From Prevotella sp. (GTDB lineage: Bacteria; Bacteroidota; Bacteroidia; Bacteroidales; Bacteroidaceae): 64,000 bases of DNA. Both the position numbers and the translations under genes were made by a program. How positions within the stretch are numbered: the stretch's first letter is position 1; each line of letters starts with the position of its first letter. Location: NCBI GenBank assembly GCA_015060535.1, contig SUYH01000011.1, positions 62,001 through 126,000 of the forward strand, read 5' to 3'. Shown one piece after another: positions 1-9,101 of the stretch. A model generated the notes under the pieces. It had not been told where the DNA came from, did not search any database, and worked only from the letters and a program-made list of their open reading frames with translations.

Positions 1-2290
1 GATGCTTTCCACCTTGCACGGTCTCTGCACGATCGGAGAAGGGCATGTAGACATCGGCAAAGCCTCCCTCAGGAATCTCGATGTCGAGCAGGAACTGTCC
101 GTTGCTGATTTTCCATGACACTTTGACCTCGCCAAAGGCACTCATTGTCGAACCCTTGCACCACGTCAGGTCACCCACAGGGTGGGGTGCTATCTCGATG
201 AGGTCGCCTGTGCGCTGAATGCCCAGCAGATCGGGGATGAACAGGTTCTCCACATGGCCCATCATGAAATGGTTCATCGAGGCTCCGTGTGTGGGGTCCC
301 ACTGCTCGGTCAGCGTGGTGTGACCTTTCTTGATCTGATAGCCATAGCCAGGTACGTCATAGTGGTTCAGCATCTTGTAAAGCAGCTCGCGCTGGTTGTT
401 CTGCACCAGCGTGTAGAACAGGTAACGATTACCTACATCGCCTGTGGTCAGACGGTCGCCATGAGCATGAATATCTTTTAACAAATTGTCAAGAACGGCT
501 TGGTAGTCACCCTCGGGAACCAACTTCAGGTAGAGGGGCAGGGCCAGCGAGCATTGGCTTCCCGTAGCGTATGTCTTCTTCTTGCTGTCGTAGAACTCGC
601 GATTGAAGGCCTGACGGATATGCTCGGCCTGCTGATTGAATTGCAAGGCGTCCTGCTTGTGTCCTAAGTGCTTGGCCATCACGTACATATAGCACAGCCA
701 CTGATAGTAGTGGGCCGTAGAGACGAGTGGCATGGGGGTGTTCTTCGCAAAGCCTGCACGACCTGGTCCGTAGTCGTACCAGTCGCCTAGTCCTTGTTTC
801 AAGATGTAGCATGAGTCTTGTGTGTCCAGATAGTCGACATAGCGCTTCATGGCGTCGTAGTGTTGGCTGGCCAGCGACAGGTCGCCATAATGCTGCCAAT
901 AGAGCATGGGCAGGGCAATAATGGCACCTCCCCATTCTGGTGACTCGAGGAAGGGCTTGGCCCATGAGCCTGTGAAAATGGTGTACTCAGGGGCTATCTC
1001 AGGCATCGAACCGTCCTCGTGCTGGGCGTCGACAATGTTCTGCATGGTTTGGGCGATCATGGTCTTGCAGTCGTAGTTATACACCAGCGCTTCGCCATTG
1101 AGCCAGTCTTGCTCCAGCCACCCTAGTTTCTCACGATGCGGACAGTCGGTCCATACGGCTTGCCAGTTGCTGCGGATAGCACGGTCTATCAGTCGGTGGG
1201 TATCGTTGATCAGCTGATTGGAACACTCGAAATAGCCAGTTCGTGGGGCTGAATTGTAGACGAAGCACGACTCCACTTTCTTCAGCACCTCGACGTCGCC
1301 CTCTACCTGCAGGTAACGGTAGCCGTAGTAGGCAAAACGGGGATGCCACAATTCCGTCTGGCCACCCTTCAGCGTGTAGACGTAATAGTGGGGACGCCCT
1401 GTTTGTTTCTGGTTCACGAATCCTTCGTCGTTCAGCGTCTCGCCAGGAGTCAGTTTCAGACGCTGACCCGCCTTGCCCTCGACGGTAATCTCAGGATAGC
1501 CCGACAGGTTCTGGCCCATATCGAGCACCAACAACGTGTCGCCCTGTTGTTTCATGACCTGCTTGACAGGGAATCGCTCCATGATTTTCACTGGGTTGGC
1601 TATCTGGGGGCGCAACTGTCCCTTGGGCGACTCTTGAACGACTACAGGATGCCAGTTTTTGACCTCAAAACGGGCATCATAATCCTCACCACCATAGAGG
1701 CTGTTGAAAGTGATGGGCGATAGTGCCCATTCCCATTTCTCGTCGGAGATAAGTCGCTCTCGGAGATCGTCTTCATAGGTCACGTAGAGCAGGAAACAGA
1801 GGGTAGGAGGTCCGAACGAGATTTTCATCTTATGGTAGCGACCACCTTGCTCGTTGTAGACGCCATTGCCCAGCAAGACGCGTATCTCGTTATCCTCGTA
1901 GGTCAATAGGTTGGTGACGTCGTATGCGTTGAAGAACACGCTCTTGTCGTAGTCGCTCCACATGGGTGCAAACTCAGCATTGCCTATCTTCCGACCATTG
2001 ATGGTCAATTCGTAGAAGCCTAGTCCGCAGATGCGCAACTCGGCTTTCTTAAAGGGTTTGTAAGGCTTGAACGAGCGACGCAGGATGATGCTACGACGCG
2101 ACAGCGTGTCTGCCTGAGCCCATAGGGCCTTGCTCTCTTTCAGCACTGCCCCTTGGTAGTGGCGTCCTTCAGGAATCCTAGCGTCCTTCCGCGTGATAGC
2201 GCCAATCCATTTGGCGCCTCCCATATAATCCTGTCCTAGTACAACTAGTGATACTAGAGATACTAGAAATACTAGAAGATATCTCCTCAT
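1..2290 (-). CDS. Alpha-L-rhamnosidase, GH78 (3' end outside the window)
   Basis: Secreted glycosidase predicted to release terminal alpha-L-rhamnose from plant polysaccharides. About 763 codons are visible and the frame is still open at the window edge. The start at 2290 overlaps the stop of the upstream glycosidase as ATGA. Residues 1-19 form a signal peptide (MRRYLLVFLVSLVSLVVLGQ) built from a 9-base tandem repeat. A Bac_rhamnosid_N-type beta domain follows. Around residue 253 is DMGQNLSGYPEITVEGKAGQ, a GH78 beta-sandwich signature, and around 378 is TDCPHREKLGW, which matches the GH78 TDCP-RE/D-LGW catalytic segment of the (alpha/alpha)6 barrel. The last visible part resembles the C-terminal beta domain, so little is missing. 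It probably works with the upstream multi-module glycosidase and the divergent GH127 enzyme. The family call is strong; the substrate is inferred. Confidence 0.88.
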   Translation of the reverse strand, partial: MRRYLLVFLVSLVSLVVLGQDYMGGAKWIGAITRKDARIPEGRHYQGAVLKESKALWAQADTLSRRSIILRRSFKPYKPFKKAELRICGLGFYELTINGRKIGNAEFAPMWSDYDKSVFFNAYDVTNLLTYEDNEIRVLLGNGVYNEQGGRYHKMKISFGPPTLCFLLYVTYEDDLRERLISDEKWEWALSPITFNSLYGGEDYDARFEVKNWHPVVVQESPKGQLRPQIANPVKIMERFPVKQVMKQQGDTLLVLDMGQNLSGYPEITVEGKAGQRLKLTPGETLNDEGFVNQKQTGRPHYYVYTLKGGQTELWHPRFAYYGYRYLQVEGDVEVLKKVESCFVYNSAPRTGYFECSNQLINDTHRLIDRAIRSNWQAVWTDCPHREKLGWLEQDWLNGEALVYNYDCKTMIAQTMQNIVDAQHEDGSMPEIAPEYTIFTGSWAKPFLESPEWGGAIIALPMLYWQHYGDLSLASQHYDAMKRYVDYLDTQDSCYILKQGLGDWYDYGPGRAGFAKNTPMPLVSTAHYYQWLCYMYVMAKHLGHKQDALQFNQQAEHIRQAFNREFYDSKKKTYATGSQCSLALPLYLKLVPEGDYQAVLDNLLKDIHAHGDRLTTGDVGNRYLFYTLVQNNQRELLYKMLNHYDVPGYGYQIKKGHTTLTEQWDPTHGASMNHFMMGHVENLFIPDLLGIQRTGDLIEIAPHPVGDLTWCKGSTMSAFGEVKVSWKISNGQFLLDIEIPEGGFADVYMPFSDRAETVQGGKH
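2236..2280 (-). repeat. Five tandem 9-bp units with core CTAG
   Basis: Five consecutive 9-base units of the form CTAGNNATA-like (ctagtacaa, ctagtgata, ctagagata, ctagaaata, ctagaagat) lie in frame inside the signal peptide of the GH78 gene, where each unit encodes Leu-Val-X. The same CTAGT core with the same 9-base period recurs at 4964-4999 inside the neighbouring gene. Confidence 0.85.
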
Positions 2291-5200
2291 AAAGCGTTAT
2301 CAATAATGATTTTTCCTAAGCTGTCGCGCTGGCCCTTCAACTGACCATCCACATAGACGCGCAGACCTTTGCCAGCGTGGTAACGGCTTCCGTCCTGATC
2401 CCATACAATGCTGATGTGATGACCATGATACAACACATTATCGAGACAGAAGTAAGCCCACTTGCCTTCAGGCAGCAATGGATTGATTTCCAGTGTGTTG
2501 TCCTGGCGAGGGCGCAATCCGCAGATACCTGTAATCATGAGGTCATTCCAAGTGGAGTGGTTATAGTAGCGCGAGCGTTCCTGGTCACCCTTCAACCAAT
2601 AGCCTGTCGTCTCATCGAGATACTCACCAATATAGGGCTTGCCACGCATGTGTTGGCTCTGCATATACTTCTCCATCTCTGCGAAATACAGCGAGTCGCT
2701 GATGACGGGCTGACTGTAGTCGTTCAGGTAGTTGGCCATAGCAGTCAGCGTCTGTGAGGTAGCAAAGGGCCATACGGCACCATCCCACTCACACTGGCCT
2801 ACACCATGGGTGCGAAACTCAGGATGGCGACGCTCGGCAGTAGTCTGTCCGTAGGGTGCAGAGAAACCTTTCTCGTCGGCAGCCTGCAACCAAGCTACAC
2901 CGTATTTCGCCTCGTCCTTAGCCATGTGGGTGTACCAAGGCATGAAACCAATGGCCTCGCGAACATTGGCTGAGGAGTCTACACGATGGGTCTCGAAGAA
3001 CGCATGCTGCTCGTTCCAGAGTTTCTGATGAACCTTCTCTTTCAGGTCGTTGGCCTTATCGAAATAGGTCTTGGCCTTGCGCTCATCGCCAGCCATCTTA
3101 GCGATATTGCTGATGGCCATTGCATTGCCATACATATAGGCATTGATAGAGGGGCGCAGGTATTTCTTCTTGCGTCCACCACTGATGGTTTCCTCCATCG
3201 CGTCGCGCACGTCTTCCTGCCAGTAGAAACCACCTTCGCGAGTGTGAGTCGTTTCCCACTCGTTGAACTCCCACTCCAGTGAGGGTAACATATTGATATA
3301 CCACTGCTGACGACCATCCACCAAGTGGCGCTGCCAAAGAGAATGGGCTATCCATGAGGAGTATTTCAGGAGCTTAGCCATTGGCTTGCCCTCGTTGCCT
3401 GTGTACCACGTGCGGACAATCTGGTCGAGGTAGGTGCTGTCCCTGAGCCAACGGCTCTCGTGGATATGATGGCCCACGCCCGACGAGATGAGCTTCCACT
3501 TGTCGGCATAGTTGCGCTTCACCAGAAACTCCGTCATCGCATAGCCCACAGGGGTGCTCTCGATATGTTTGCGGAGTGTCCACCAACGGTAGTACCACAT
3601 CTCCTCGAAATCGCGACTGGGACAATCGAACAAGGGCACGTTCTGCGTCATCCACTCCCATGCTTTCGCATTAGGAATGGCCTGCACGATGTTCTCATCC
3701 TCCATCGTATTGAAGTAGTCGACATAATGCTTATAGTCATCGTATTTCAGAAAAGCGGCAGTAGCATTCGCATCAGTAGCCTCCGTCTTTACATTGGCAA
3801 TAGCGAAGCTGGCTTCAGGCTCGCGCTCACCAGCCTTATCGAGTGTGCCATCCCAATCGGCAGGGGTATCGACATCAGGGAATCGACGTTCAGAACCTGT
3901 ACGGAACATGACGCGCTCGATGGCTTCCACAGGAGCAAAGAACATGCGCTGACCAGCCTTCTTGCCATTCACGAAGACCTCTGCCATTCGCTTCGAAACA
4001 CTCAGAACGGCCTCGATGTGATAGGTGGTGTTGGGTTCGTATTTGCCCAGTCCACCATAACGGGCACCACCCTTGCAGCGCATCAGCCCTTCGTTGGTGA
4101 GTTCTATACGTGAGCAGGCTGTCCCGTGTTCGTCGAGGAACTCAATCTGCAACAGACCTTTGTCGTTTTGTGAGGCACGCAGGTCGAAGGCTACCTTCAG
4201 CTCTTTCGAAGCAGGAATCTTACGCTCCACACGGGCATAGTCGAAGGGATCGCTATCCTTCAGCGTCAGCCAGCCGTCACTCAGCGATACAGGGGCATAG
4301 ACGGGTGAATAGATATTCCAACTCTGAAGCTTCGCCAGTTCGCTGACACCAAACTCCTGACCGTCAGCATGCTGGTGGGCCTCCGTCTGAACAGGCACGG
4401 GGATATGCGATACCCACATATCTTCCTTGTTCATCGAGTAGGTCACCCACAGGTCGCCATCAGCAGGCACACCATTGCCTTCCTGGATGCCTCGCACATA
4501 CTGAGGTCCATAGCTCTTGTAGTTGCCGCCATAGCGCATGGGGGGTACTTCGCCCTGTACGAGATTCAGCGTGGTATATTCGTAACCATCTTTCGAGAGC
4601 GAGATACCCAATGGCCAGCGGTATTCAGAGGGGTTATAGATGGTAGCATACGTGCCATCGCTCAGACGCTGTCCCCAGATTTTCGCATTGCTATTGACAA
4701 AACCCTTGGCACGCTCCACAGGCTGAGCCCACGTCAAACCTCCGTCGGCAGAGGTCGAGGTCAGCGCATGTTTCCACAACGAGGCAATCTGTCCGTCGGG
4801 CAGGGTATAGTCGCAATAGGCTTTGTACTCCTTATGCAGGGGAATCAGCGGGTCGTTGCGGTCTGCCTCCTCCACCCATTGCATGCGGTAGCGGGGGTTG
4901 GCTAAAATTTCCTCGCAGGCCTTTTTGATGTCCTTGGGAGCTTTGGTGTAGAAAGGGAAAGGTTTACTAGTCTTACTAGTTTGACTAGTATAACTAGCGT
5001 TGTGGTAGATGAAATAGATAGGGCCTAGTGTGCCGTCTTTCTTCACCTCACGAATGACGCGTCCGATGCCATTGCCATCGTTAGGATCGTCCTTGCGGTC
5101 GAAGGCAACACCATAGTTGCCAATAGCAAACAGCTGTCCGCTCTTGGCCACATACCAGCCTACACGCTGATGCATGATAGCTATCAGGTTGTGGGCCTTC

Positions 5201-6450
5201 TCCGTACGACCAGGTTTCTGGAAACCCTCAGGCACCTGTAAATCAGGGAATAGCACCTGGGGATTGCTCCAGGAATAACCGTCTTTTGAGGTCTGCAACA
5301 GGGTGTGCGAAGGGGGGATATGCTCGTCCTTAGGGTCGCAGAGATAATGCACATAGAACTGATTGTTCCAATAAGCCATCATAGGCTGGTGGTTGTAGGT
5401 CCATCCTTGTCCGTTAGCCTCAGAGGGGTGCTCGCGATTGGCACGTAGGATCTGGATGTTATGCACACCAACGACAGGCGAGAGTCCTCCATCGTGACGA
5501 TTGGGATTGCTCAGCGTCTTACCCGTATAGTGAATCTTCCTGGCATTCAACAGACCTTGCAGAATCGTCTCATCAGCCTCGAAGATGGTGCCGTGCTTAT
5601 GCAGGTTAGGTACATCCACTTGGTCGGACACATCCTTAAATGTCTTAAAATCCTTCGTATAGTGGGCGCCGAAGTCGAAGAGGCGATAGCGGTCGTAGTA
5701 GATCAGCCAACCGTCGTCCACCTTGAGAGTTGTCGGACCTTCCATCATCTTGCCCGTAAAAGGCTCGGAAGCCTTGCTCCAAGGACCATAGGGCGACTGG
5801 GCAAAGGCCACCTTGATGTCGCGCTCAGGACGGGTGTTGTCTTTCAGCACCATCACGTAGTCTCGCTTGCCTCGCTTCACCAGTGTGGCGTCAATGCAAG
5901 AGAACCCAGGATCAATCATCAGCTTCGTAGGCGTGAACTTCTTGAAGTCCTTCGTGGTCGTATAGTAGAGACGATGGTTGTTCTTGTGGTCTTCCAGTCC
6001 GTCAGGGAACTTGCCAGGAATACACGATGCCCAGATGATGACAGCCTGCTGCTTGACGTCGTCCCAGAACAGTTCAGGAGCCCAAACGTTGACGGTGGTG
6101 GTATCCGTCATCACTTGGATGAAACGCTGCTCGCTCCAGTGTACCAAATCCTTCGAACAGGCATAGCCAAAGCCCAGGTCATCACGCCAAGAGCTGGTCC
6201 ATACCAAATGGAACGTGCCATCAGGTGTACGGATGATAGAGGGGTCGCGCATCACACGCTGTTTGCCCACCTCAGGTCTGAGCCACACCCCGTCAACAGC
6301 TTTCCAGTTCCAACCATCGTGGCTGTAGATAAAGCGCAAGCCGTCAGTGGCTGGCTCGTGAAACGATGTCGAAAAGTATACTTTGCGCTGGGCTTGTGCC
6401 GTCAGCACCATGCTCAGCAGCAGGAAAAAGATGCAAAAACGTTGTCTCAT
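2287..6450 (-). CDS. Secreted multi-module glycoside hydrolase: GH43-like propeller, sialidase-like propeller, (alpha/alpha)6 domain
   Basis: A 1387-residue exported enzyme. The start is set at 6450, where MRQRFCIFFLLLSMVLTAQA is a clear signal peptide; upstream codons run into the divergent promoter region. Residues ~20-310 look like a five-bladed GH43-clan propeller, with Asp in MRDPSII, WAPELFWD, Asp in CIDATLV and Glu in MMEGPTTL placed like the base, modulator and acid. Residues ~320-740 carry BNR/sialidase-like repeats (LLQTSKDGYSWSNPQVLFP; SADGGLTW), followed by a LamG-like beta-sandwich. Residues ~930-1330 form an (alpha/alpha)6 toroid (WRDSTYLDQIVRTWY; GQCEWDGAVWPFATSQTL; YYNHSTWNDL). 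The last two parts recall the GH143-GH142 arrangement of the Bacteroides RG-II enzyme BT_1020. That link is by memory of architecture, not alignment. It is translationally coupled to the GH78 gene. Confidence 0.75.
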   Translation of the reverse strand: MRQRFCIFFLLLSMVLTAQAQRKVYFSTSFHEPATDGLRFIYSHDGWNWKAVDGVWLRPEVGKQRVMRDPSIIRTPDGTFHLVWTSSWRDDLGFGYACSKDLVHWSEQRFIQVMTDTTTVNVWAPELFWDDVKQQAVIIWASCIPGKFPDGLEDHKNNHRLYYTTTKDFKKFTPTKLMIDPGFSCIDATLVKRGKRDYVMVLKDNTRPERDIKVAFAQSPYGPWSKASEPFTGKMMEGPTTLKVDDGWLIYYDRYRLFDFGAHYTKDFKTFKDVSDQVDVPNLHKHGTIFEADETILQGLLNARKIHYTGKTLSNPNRHDGGLSPVVGVHNIQILRANREHPSEANGQGWTYNHQPMMAYWNNQFYVHYLCDPKDEHIPPSHTLLQTSKDGYSWSNPQVLFPDLQVPEGFQKPGRTEKAHNLIAIMHQRVGWYVAKSGQLFAIGNYGVAFDRKDDPNDGNGIGRVIREVKKDGTLGPIYFIYHNASYTSQTSKTSKPFPFYTKAPKDIKKACEEILANPRYRMQWVEEADRNDPLIPLHKEYKAYCDYTLPDGQIASLWKHALTSTSADGGLTWAQPVERAKGFVNSNAKIWGQRLSDGTYATIYNPSEYRWPLGISLSKDGYEYTTLNLVQGEVPPMRYGGNYKSYGPQYVRGIQEGNGVPADGDLWVTYSMNKEDMWVSHIPVPVQTEAHQHADGQEFGVSELAKLQSWNIYSPVYAPVSLSDGWLTLKDSDPFDYARVERKIPASKELKVAFDLRASQNDKGLLQIEFLDEHGTACSRIELTNEGLMRCKGGARYGGLGKYEPNTTYHIEAVLSVSKRMAEVFVNGKKAGQRMFFAPVEAIERVMFRTGSERRFPDVDTPADWDGTLDKAGEREPEASFAIANVKTEATDANATAAFLKYDDYKHYVDYFNTMEDENIVQAIPNAKAWEWMTQNVPLFDCPSRDFEEMWYYRWWTLRKHIESTPVGYAMTEFLVKRNYADKWKLISSGVGHHIHESRWLRDSTYLDQIVRTWYTGNEGKPMAKLLKYSSWIAHSLWQRHLVDGRQQWYINMLPSLEWEFNEWETTHTREGGFYWQEDVRDAMEETISGGRKKKYLRPSINAYMYGNAMAISNIAKMAGDERKAKTYFDKANDLKEKVHQKLWNEQHAFFETHRVDSSANVREAIGFMPWYTHMAKDEAKYGVAWLQAADEKGFSAPYGQTTAERRHPEFRTHGVGQCEWDGAVWPFATSQTLTAMANYLNDYSQPVISDSLYFAEMEKYMQSQHMRGKPYIGEYLDETTGYWLKGDQERSRYYNHSTWNDLMITGICGLRPRQDNTLEINPLLPEGKWAYFCLDNVLYHGHHISIVWDQDGSRYHAGKGLRVYVDGQLKGQRDSLGKIIIDNAL
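4964..4999 (-). repeat. Four tandem 9-bp units with core ACTAG
   Basis: Units tactagtct, tactagttt, gactagtat and aactagcgt sit in frame inside the glycosidase and encode the run YTSQTSKTSK between two conserved segments. The period and core match the repeat at 2236-2280, so both look like one repeat family that has entered two adjacent genes. Confidence 0.82.
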
Positions 6451-6481
6451 GTTACATACCTTTTTATTATAAGACGAAAAG

Positions 6482-6513
6482 TTTGGTGGTTTGTAACTAA
6501 ATACGTACCTTTG
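6482..6513 (+). promoter_or_regulatory. Promoter of the GH127 gene
   Basis: TTTG at 6482-6485, 20 bases, then TACCTTTG at 6506-6513. This is a full Bacteroidota sigma-ABfr type promoter, with the ATG 28 bases downstream at 6542. Confidence 0.82.
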
Positions 6514-6541
6514 CGAAAAGAAAACTAAAACTTTGACAAAG

Positions 6542-8551
6542 ATGAAAAGACTGACAACTCTCCTGCTGGGCTTGGTCATGCTGACCACCGCTCAGGCACA
6601 AAAGATAGCAAACGGCTATCCTATTACTCAAGTGCCATTTACCGCTGTAAAGGTGACGCCCAACACTTTCTGGGGCGAACGCATCCGTGCTGCTCGCGAG
6701 GTTACTATCCCACTGGCTTTCTCGAAATGTGAGAGCGAGGGACGATACAAGAATTTCGTGCAGTGTCTGAATCCTAGTCCTGACTACCCACCATCAGGCT
6801 TCTCGTTCGATGATACGGATGTGTATAAGACCATCGAGGGTGCCAGCTATGTGCTGCAGACCTATCCTGATGCCAAGCTCCAGGCGTATATTGACTCTGT
6901 GCTCGACATCGTAGGTGCTGCTCAGGAACCTGATGGCTATCTCTACACACCACGTACCATGAACCCTTGGCATCCTCATTCGTGGGCTGGTTCGAAGCGT
7001 TGGGAGAAGGAAGAGATACTGAGTCATGAGCTCTACAATCTGGGCCATATGGTGGATGCAGCCTGCGCCCACTATCAGGCTACGGGTTCGGATAAGTTTC
7101 TTAACATTGCCCGTCGCTATGCTGATTGTGTAGTACGTGAGGTCGGACCTAACCCAGGACAGGCTTGTGTGGTACCAGGTCATCAGATTGCTGAGATGGC
7201 GTTGGCTCGTCTCTATCTGCTGACGGGCGAAAAGAAATATCTGGACGAGGCCAGGTTCTTGCTCGACTATCGTGGTAAGACGCTGCGCCATGATATTTAC
7301 TCACAAAGCGACAAACCTGTCGTAGAGCAAACGGAGGCTTGGGGACATGCTGTCCGTGCAGGCTATATGTATGCTGGCATGGCTGATGTGGCTGCCTTGA
7401 CTGGAGACTCAGCATATATCAAGGCCATCGATGCAATCTGCGAGAATATTGTTTCGAAGAAATATTACATTACGGGTGGTGTTGGAGCACGTCATCAGGG
7501 CGAGGCTTTTGGCGCTGATTATGAGTTGCCGAACCTGACCTCTTATAATGAGACGTGTGCGGCTATCTCGATGGTCTACCTGTTCCATCGCATGTTCCTA
7601 TTGCATGGTGATGCCAAGTATATCGACTGCATGGAGCGTACATTGTATAATGGTGTCATCAGTGGTATGAGTGTGGATGGTGGCCGTTTCTTCTATCCTA
7701 ACCCGTTGTCGTCAGACGGTAAGTACAAGTTTAATGCTGACGGTACGGTGGAGCGCCAGCCTTGGTTCGGTTGTGCCTGCTGTCCTTCGAACCTCTGTCG
7801 CTTCATTCCCTCGTTCCCAGGTTATATGTATGCAGTCAAGGGGAGCAACCTCTATGTGAACCTGTTTGCTGGCAATACGGCAACCATGCAGGTGGAAGGC
7901 AAGCAAGTGACGTTAGAGCAGCAGACCAACTATCCTTGGGATGGTGATATCAACATCAAGGTGGTGAAGACGAAGGCTAAGGCTTTCAATATGATGGTTC
8001 GCTTGCCAGGATGGGTAGACCGCTCGCCAGTACCTTCTGACCTCTATCGCTTCAGTGACGACGTGTTGGGCAGCTATAGTGTGAAGGTAAACGGACAGGT
8101 GGTGAAGGCTGATGTCGTCAAAGGCTATCTCAATCTGAACCGTAAGTGGAAGAAGAACGACGTGGTGACCATTCACTTCGATATGCCTGTGCGTACCATC
8201 AAGGCCAACCATCGGGTGGCTGATGATCGTGGACGCATTGCTGTAGAGCGTGGTCCACTGGTCTATTGTGCTGAGGGAGTCGACAACAAGGACTTCAATA
8301 TCTTCAATTTCCTAATGCCTCGTCAGCCTCAGTTCACCGTACTCGACCAGCAGATCAGCTACGACAATCAGTCGTTTGATGTCAAGGCCATCAAGGTTGA
8401 CGGACAGACCGTTGAACAAGACAGAGCAGGTGAGGCCAGCGTCAAGTCAGCGCAACTGACCATGATTCCATACTATGCCTGGAACCATCGTGGAGCAGGA
8501 CTGATGGAGGTGTGGATGCCCCAGAGCATCAGCGCATTGGGTAACTATTAA
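6542..8551 (+). CDS. GH127 family glycosidase (beta-L-arabinofuranosidase type)
   Basis: A 669-residue secreted enzyme. GH127 enzymes remove beta-L-arabinofuranose (some act on other rare sugars) through a zinc-bound cysteine nucleophile. The start is placed at ATG 6542 rather than at an upstream in-frame TTG because MKRLTTLLLGLVMLTTAQAQ is a complete signal peptide and the promoter lies just upstream. The (alpha/alpha)6 barrel carries YNETCA with Glu337 and Cys339, and WFGCACCP with Cys413 and Cys414. Together these match the Glu/Cys zinc site known from the bifidobacterial enzyme HypBA1. Length is normal for the family. It diverges from the GH43-like/GH78 pair and shares the 91-base intergenic region, which suggests action on the same polysaccharide. 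Annotation as 'six-hairpin glycosidase' would be equivalent. Confidence 0.9.
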   Translation: MKRLTTLLLGLVMLTTAQAQKIANGYPITQVPFTAVKVTPNTFWGERIRAAREVTIPLAFSKCESEGRYKNFVQCLNPSPDYPPSGFSFDDTDVYKTIEGASYVLQTYPDAKLQAYIDSVLDIVGAAQEPDGYLYTPRTMNPWHPHSWAGSKRWEKEEILSHELYNLGHMVDAACAHYQATGSDKFLNIARRYADCVVREVGPNPGQACVVPGHQIAEMALARLYLLTGEKKYLDEARFLLDYRGKTLRHDIYSQSDKPVVEQTEAWGHAVRAGYMYAGMADVAALTGDSAYIKAIDAICENIVSKKYYITGGVGARHQGEAFGADYELPNLTSYNETCAAISMVYLFHRMFLLHGDAKYIDCMERTLYNGVISGMSVDGGRFFYPNPLSSDGKYKFNADGTVERQPWFGCACCPSNLCRFIPSFPGYMYAVKGSNLYVNLFAGNTATMQVEGKQVTLEQQTNYPWDGDINIKVVKTKAKAFNMMVRLPGWVDRSPVPSDLYRFSDDVLGSYSVKVNGQVVKADVVKGYLNLNRKWKKNDVVTIHFDMPVRTIKANHRVADDRGRIAVERGPLVYCAEGVDNKDFNIFNFLMPRQPQFTVLDQQISYDNQSFDVKAIKVDGQTVEQDRAGEASVKSAQLTMIPYYAWNHRGAGLMEVWMPQSISALGNY

Positions 8552-8594
8552 GATTTTTAAAGATATTCCATGAGGGAAAGTTGCAAAAAATGCT

Positions 8595-8602
8595 TACCTT
8601 TG
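8595..8602 (+). promoter_or_regulatory. -7 element for the FMN_bind gene
   Basis: TACCTTTG, 27 bases before the ATG at 8629. No convincing TTTG box was seen at the right distance upstream, so only the -7 half is supported. Confidence 0.6.
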
Positions 8603-8628
8603 CACGCTCAAATCAATAAAACAAAAAA

Positions 8629-9012
8629 ATGAAGAAGAATATTTTGATAGCGATGTTGCTGTTGTGCGGACTGGCTGCACAGGCAGATGACGTGATGAAG
8701 AAGGAAAAAGACGGTACCTATGTGGTGAACACCACGACGCTGGCTCAGGATGTTGAGGGCTACAATGGTCCGACACCTGTTGAAATTTACATCAAGAAGA
8801 ATAAAATCGTCAAGGTGGTACTGTTGAAGAGTCAGGAGACACCTAAATATAATGCGCGTATCAAGAAGCAGATGCTACCTGCCTACGAAGGTCAGAAGGT
8901 ATCGAAGAACAAGTATGCCGAGGTGGACGCCTTGACTGGTGCTACCTTTACATCAGATGCAGTCAAGGAGAATGTAAAGCGTGGCTTAGAATATTATTGG
9001 AAACATAAATAG
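8629..9012 (+). CDS. Exported FMN-binding domain protein
   Basis: A 127-residue protein with a signal peptide (MKKNILIAMLLLCGLAAQA) and a single FMN_bind domain. FMN_bind domains, as in RnfG and NqrC, carry flavin covalently attached to a threonine and move electrons outside the cytoplasmic membrane. The segment DALTGATFTSDAV at residues 100-112 fits the flavinylation motif, with Thr106 as the candidate attachment site. Only one domain is present and there are no membrane helices beyond the signal peptide, so it may be a soluble periplasmic flavoprotein serving an unknown partner. No flavin transferase (ApbE) or Rnf gene lies nearby. It is a single-gene unit, with a TAnnTTTG element upstream and a strong terminator downstream. 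Confidence 0.85.
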   Translation: MKKNILIAMLLLCGLAAQADDVMKKEKDGTYVVNTTTLAQDVEGYNGPTPVEIYIKKNKIVKVVLLKSQETPKYNARIKKQMLPAYEGQKVSKNKYAEVDALTGATFTSDAVKENVKRGLEYYWKHK

Positions 9013-9033
9013 AGTAGTTTCTCTAGTAAGAAG

Positions 9034-9080
9034 TACCCCCGCTGACACCGATGACGATGACAGCGGGGGTATTTATTTTT
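9034..9080 (+). terminator. Rho-independent terminator after the FMN_bind gene
   Basis: Stem TACCCCCGCTG at 9034-9044 pairs with CAGCGGGGGTA at 9061-9071, followed by TTTATTTTTTTTT. It lies between converging genes, and its hairpin would also sit at the end of the leftward MFS operon, although the T-run favours the rightward direction. Confidence 0.88.
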
Positions 9081-9101
9081 TTTGAAGTGTATGCAAAATG
9101 G

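Noticed and set aside
6451..6481. Promoter for the leftward glycosidase pair
   Set aside because: Reading leftward from the gap gives TATAATAAAA-like sequence but no TAnnTTTG, so it is not called.
5461..6528. A 355-codon open frame antisense to the multi-module glycosidase
   Set aside because: The glycosidase is strongly supported on the other strand; this frame has no recognisable motifs.
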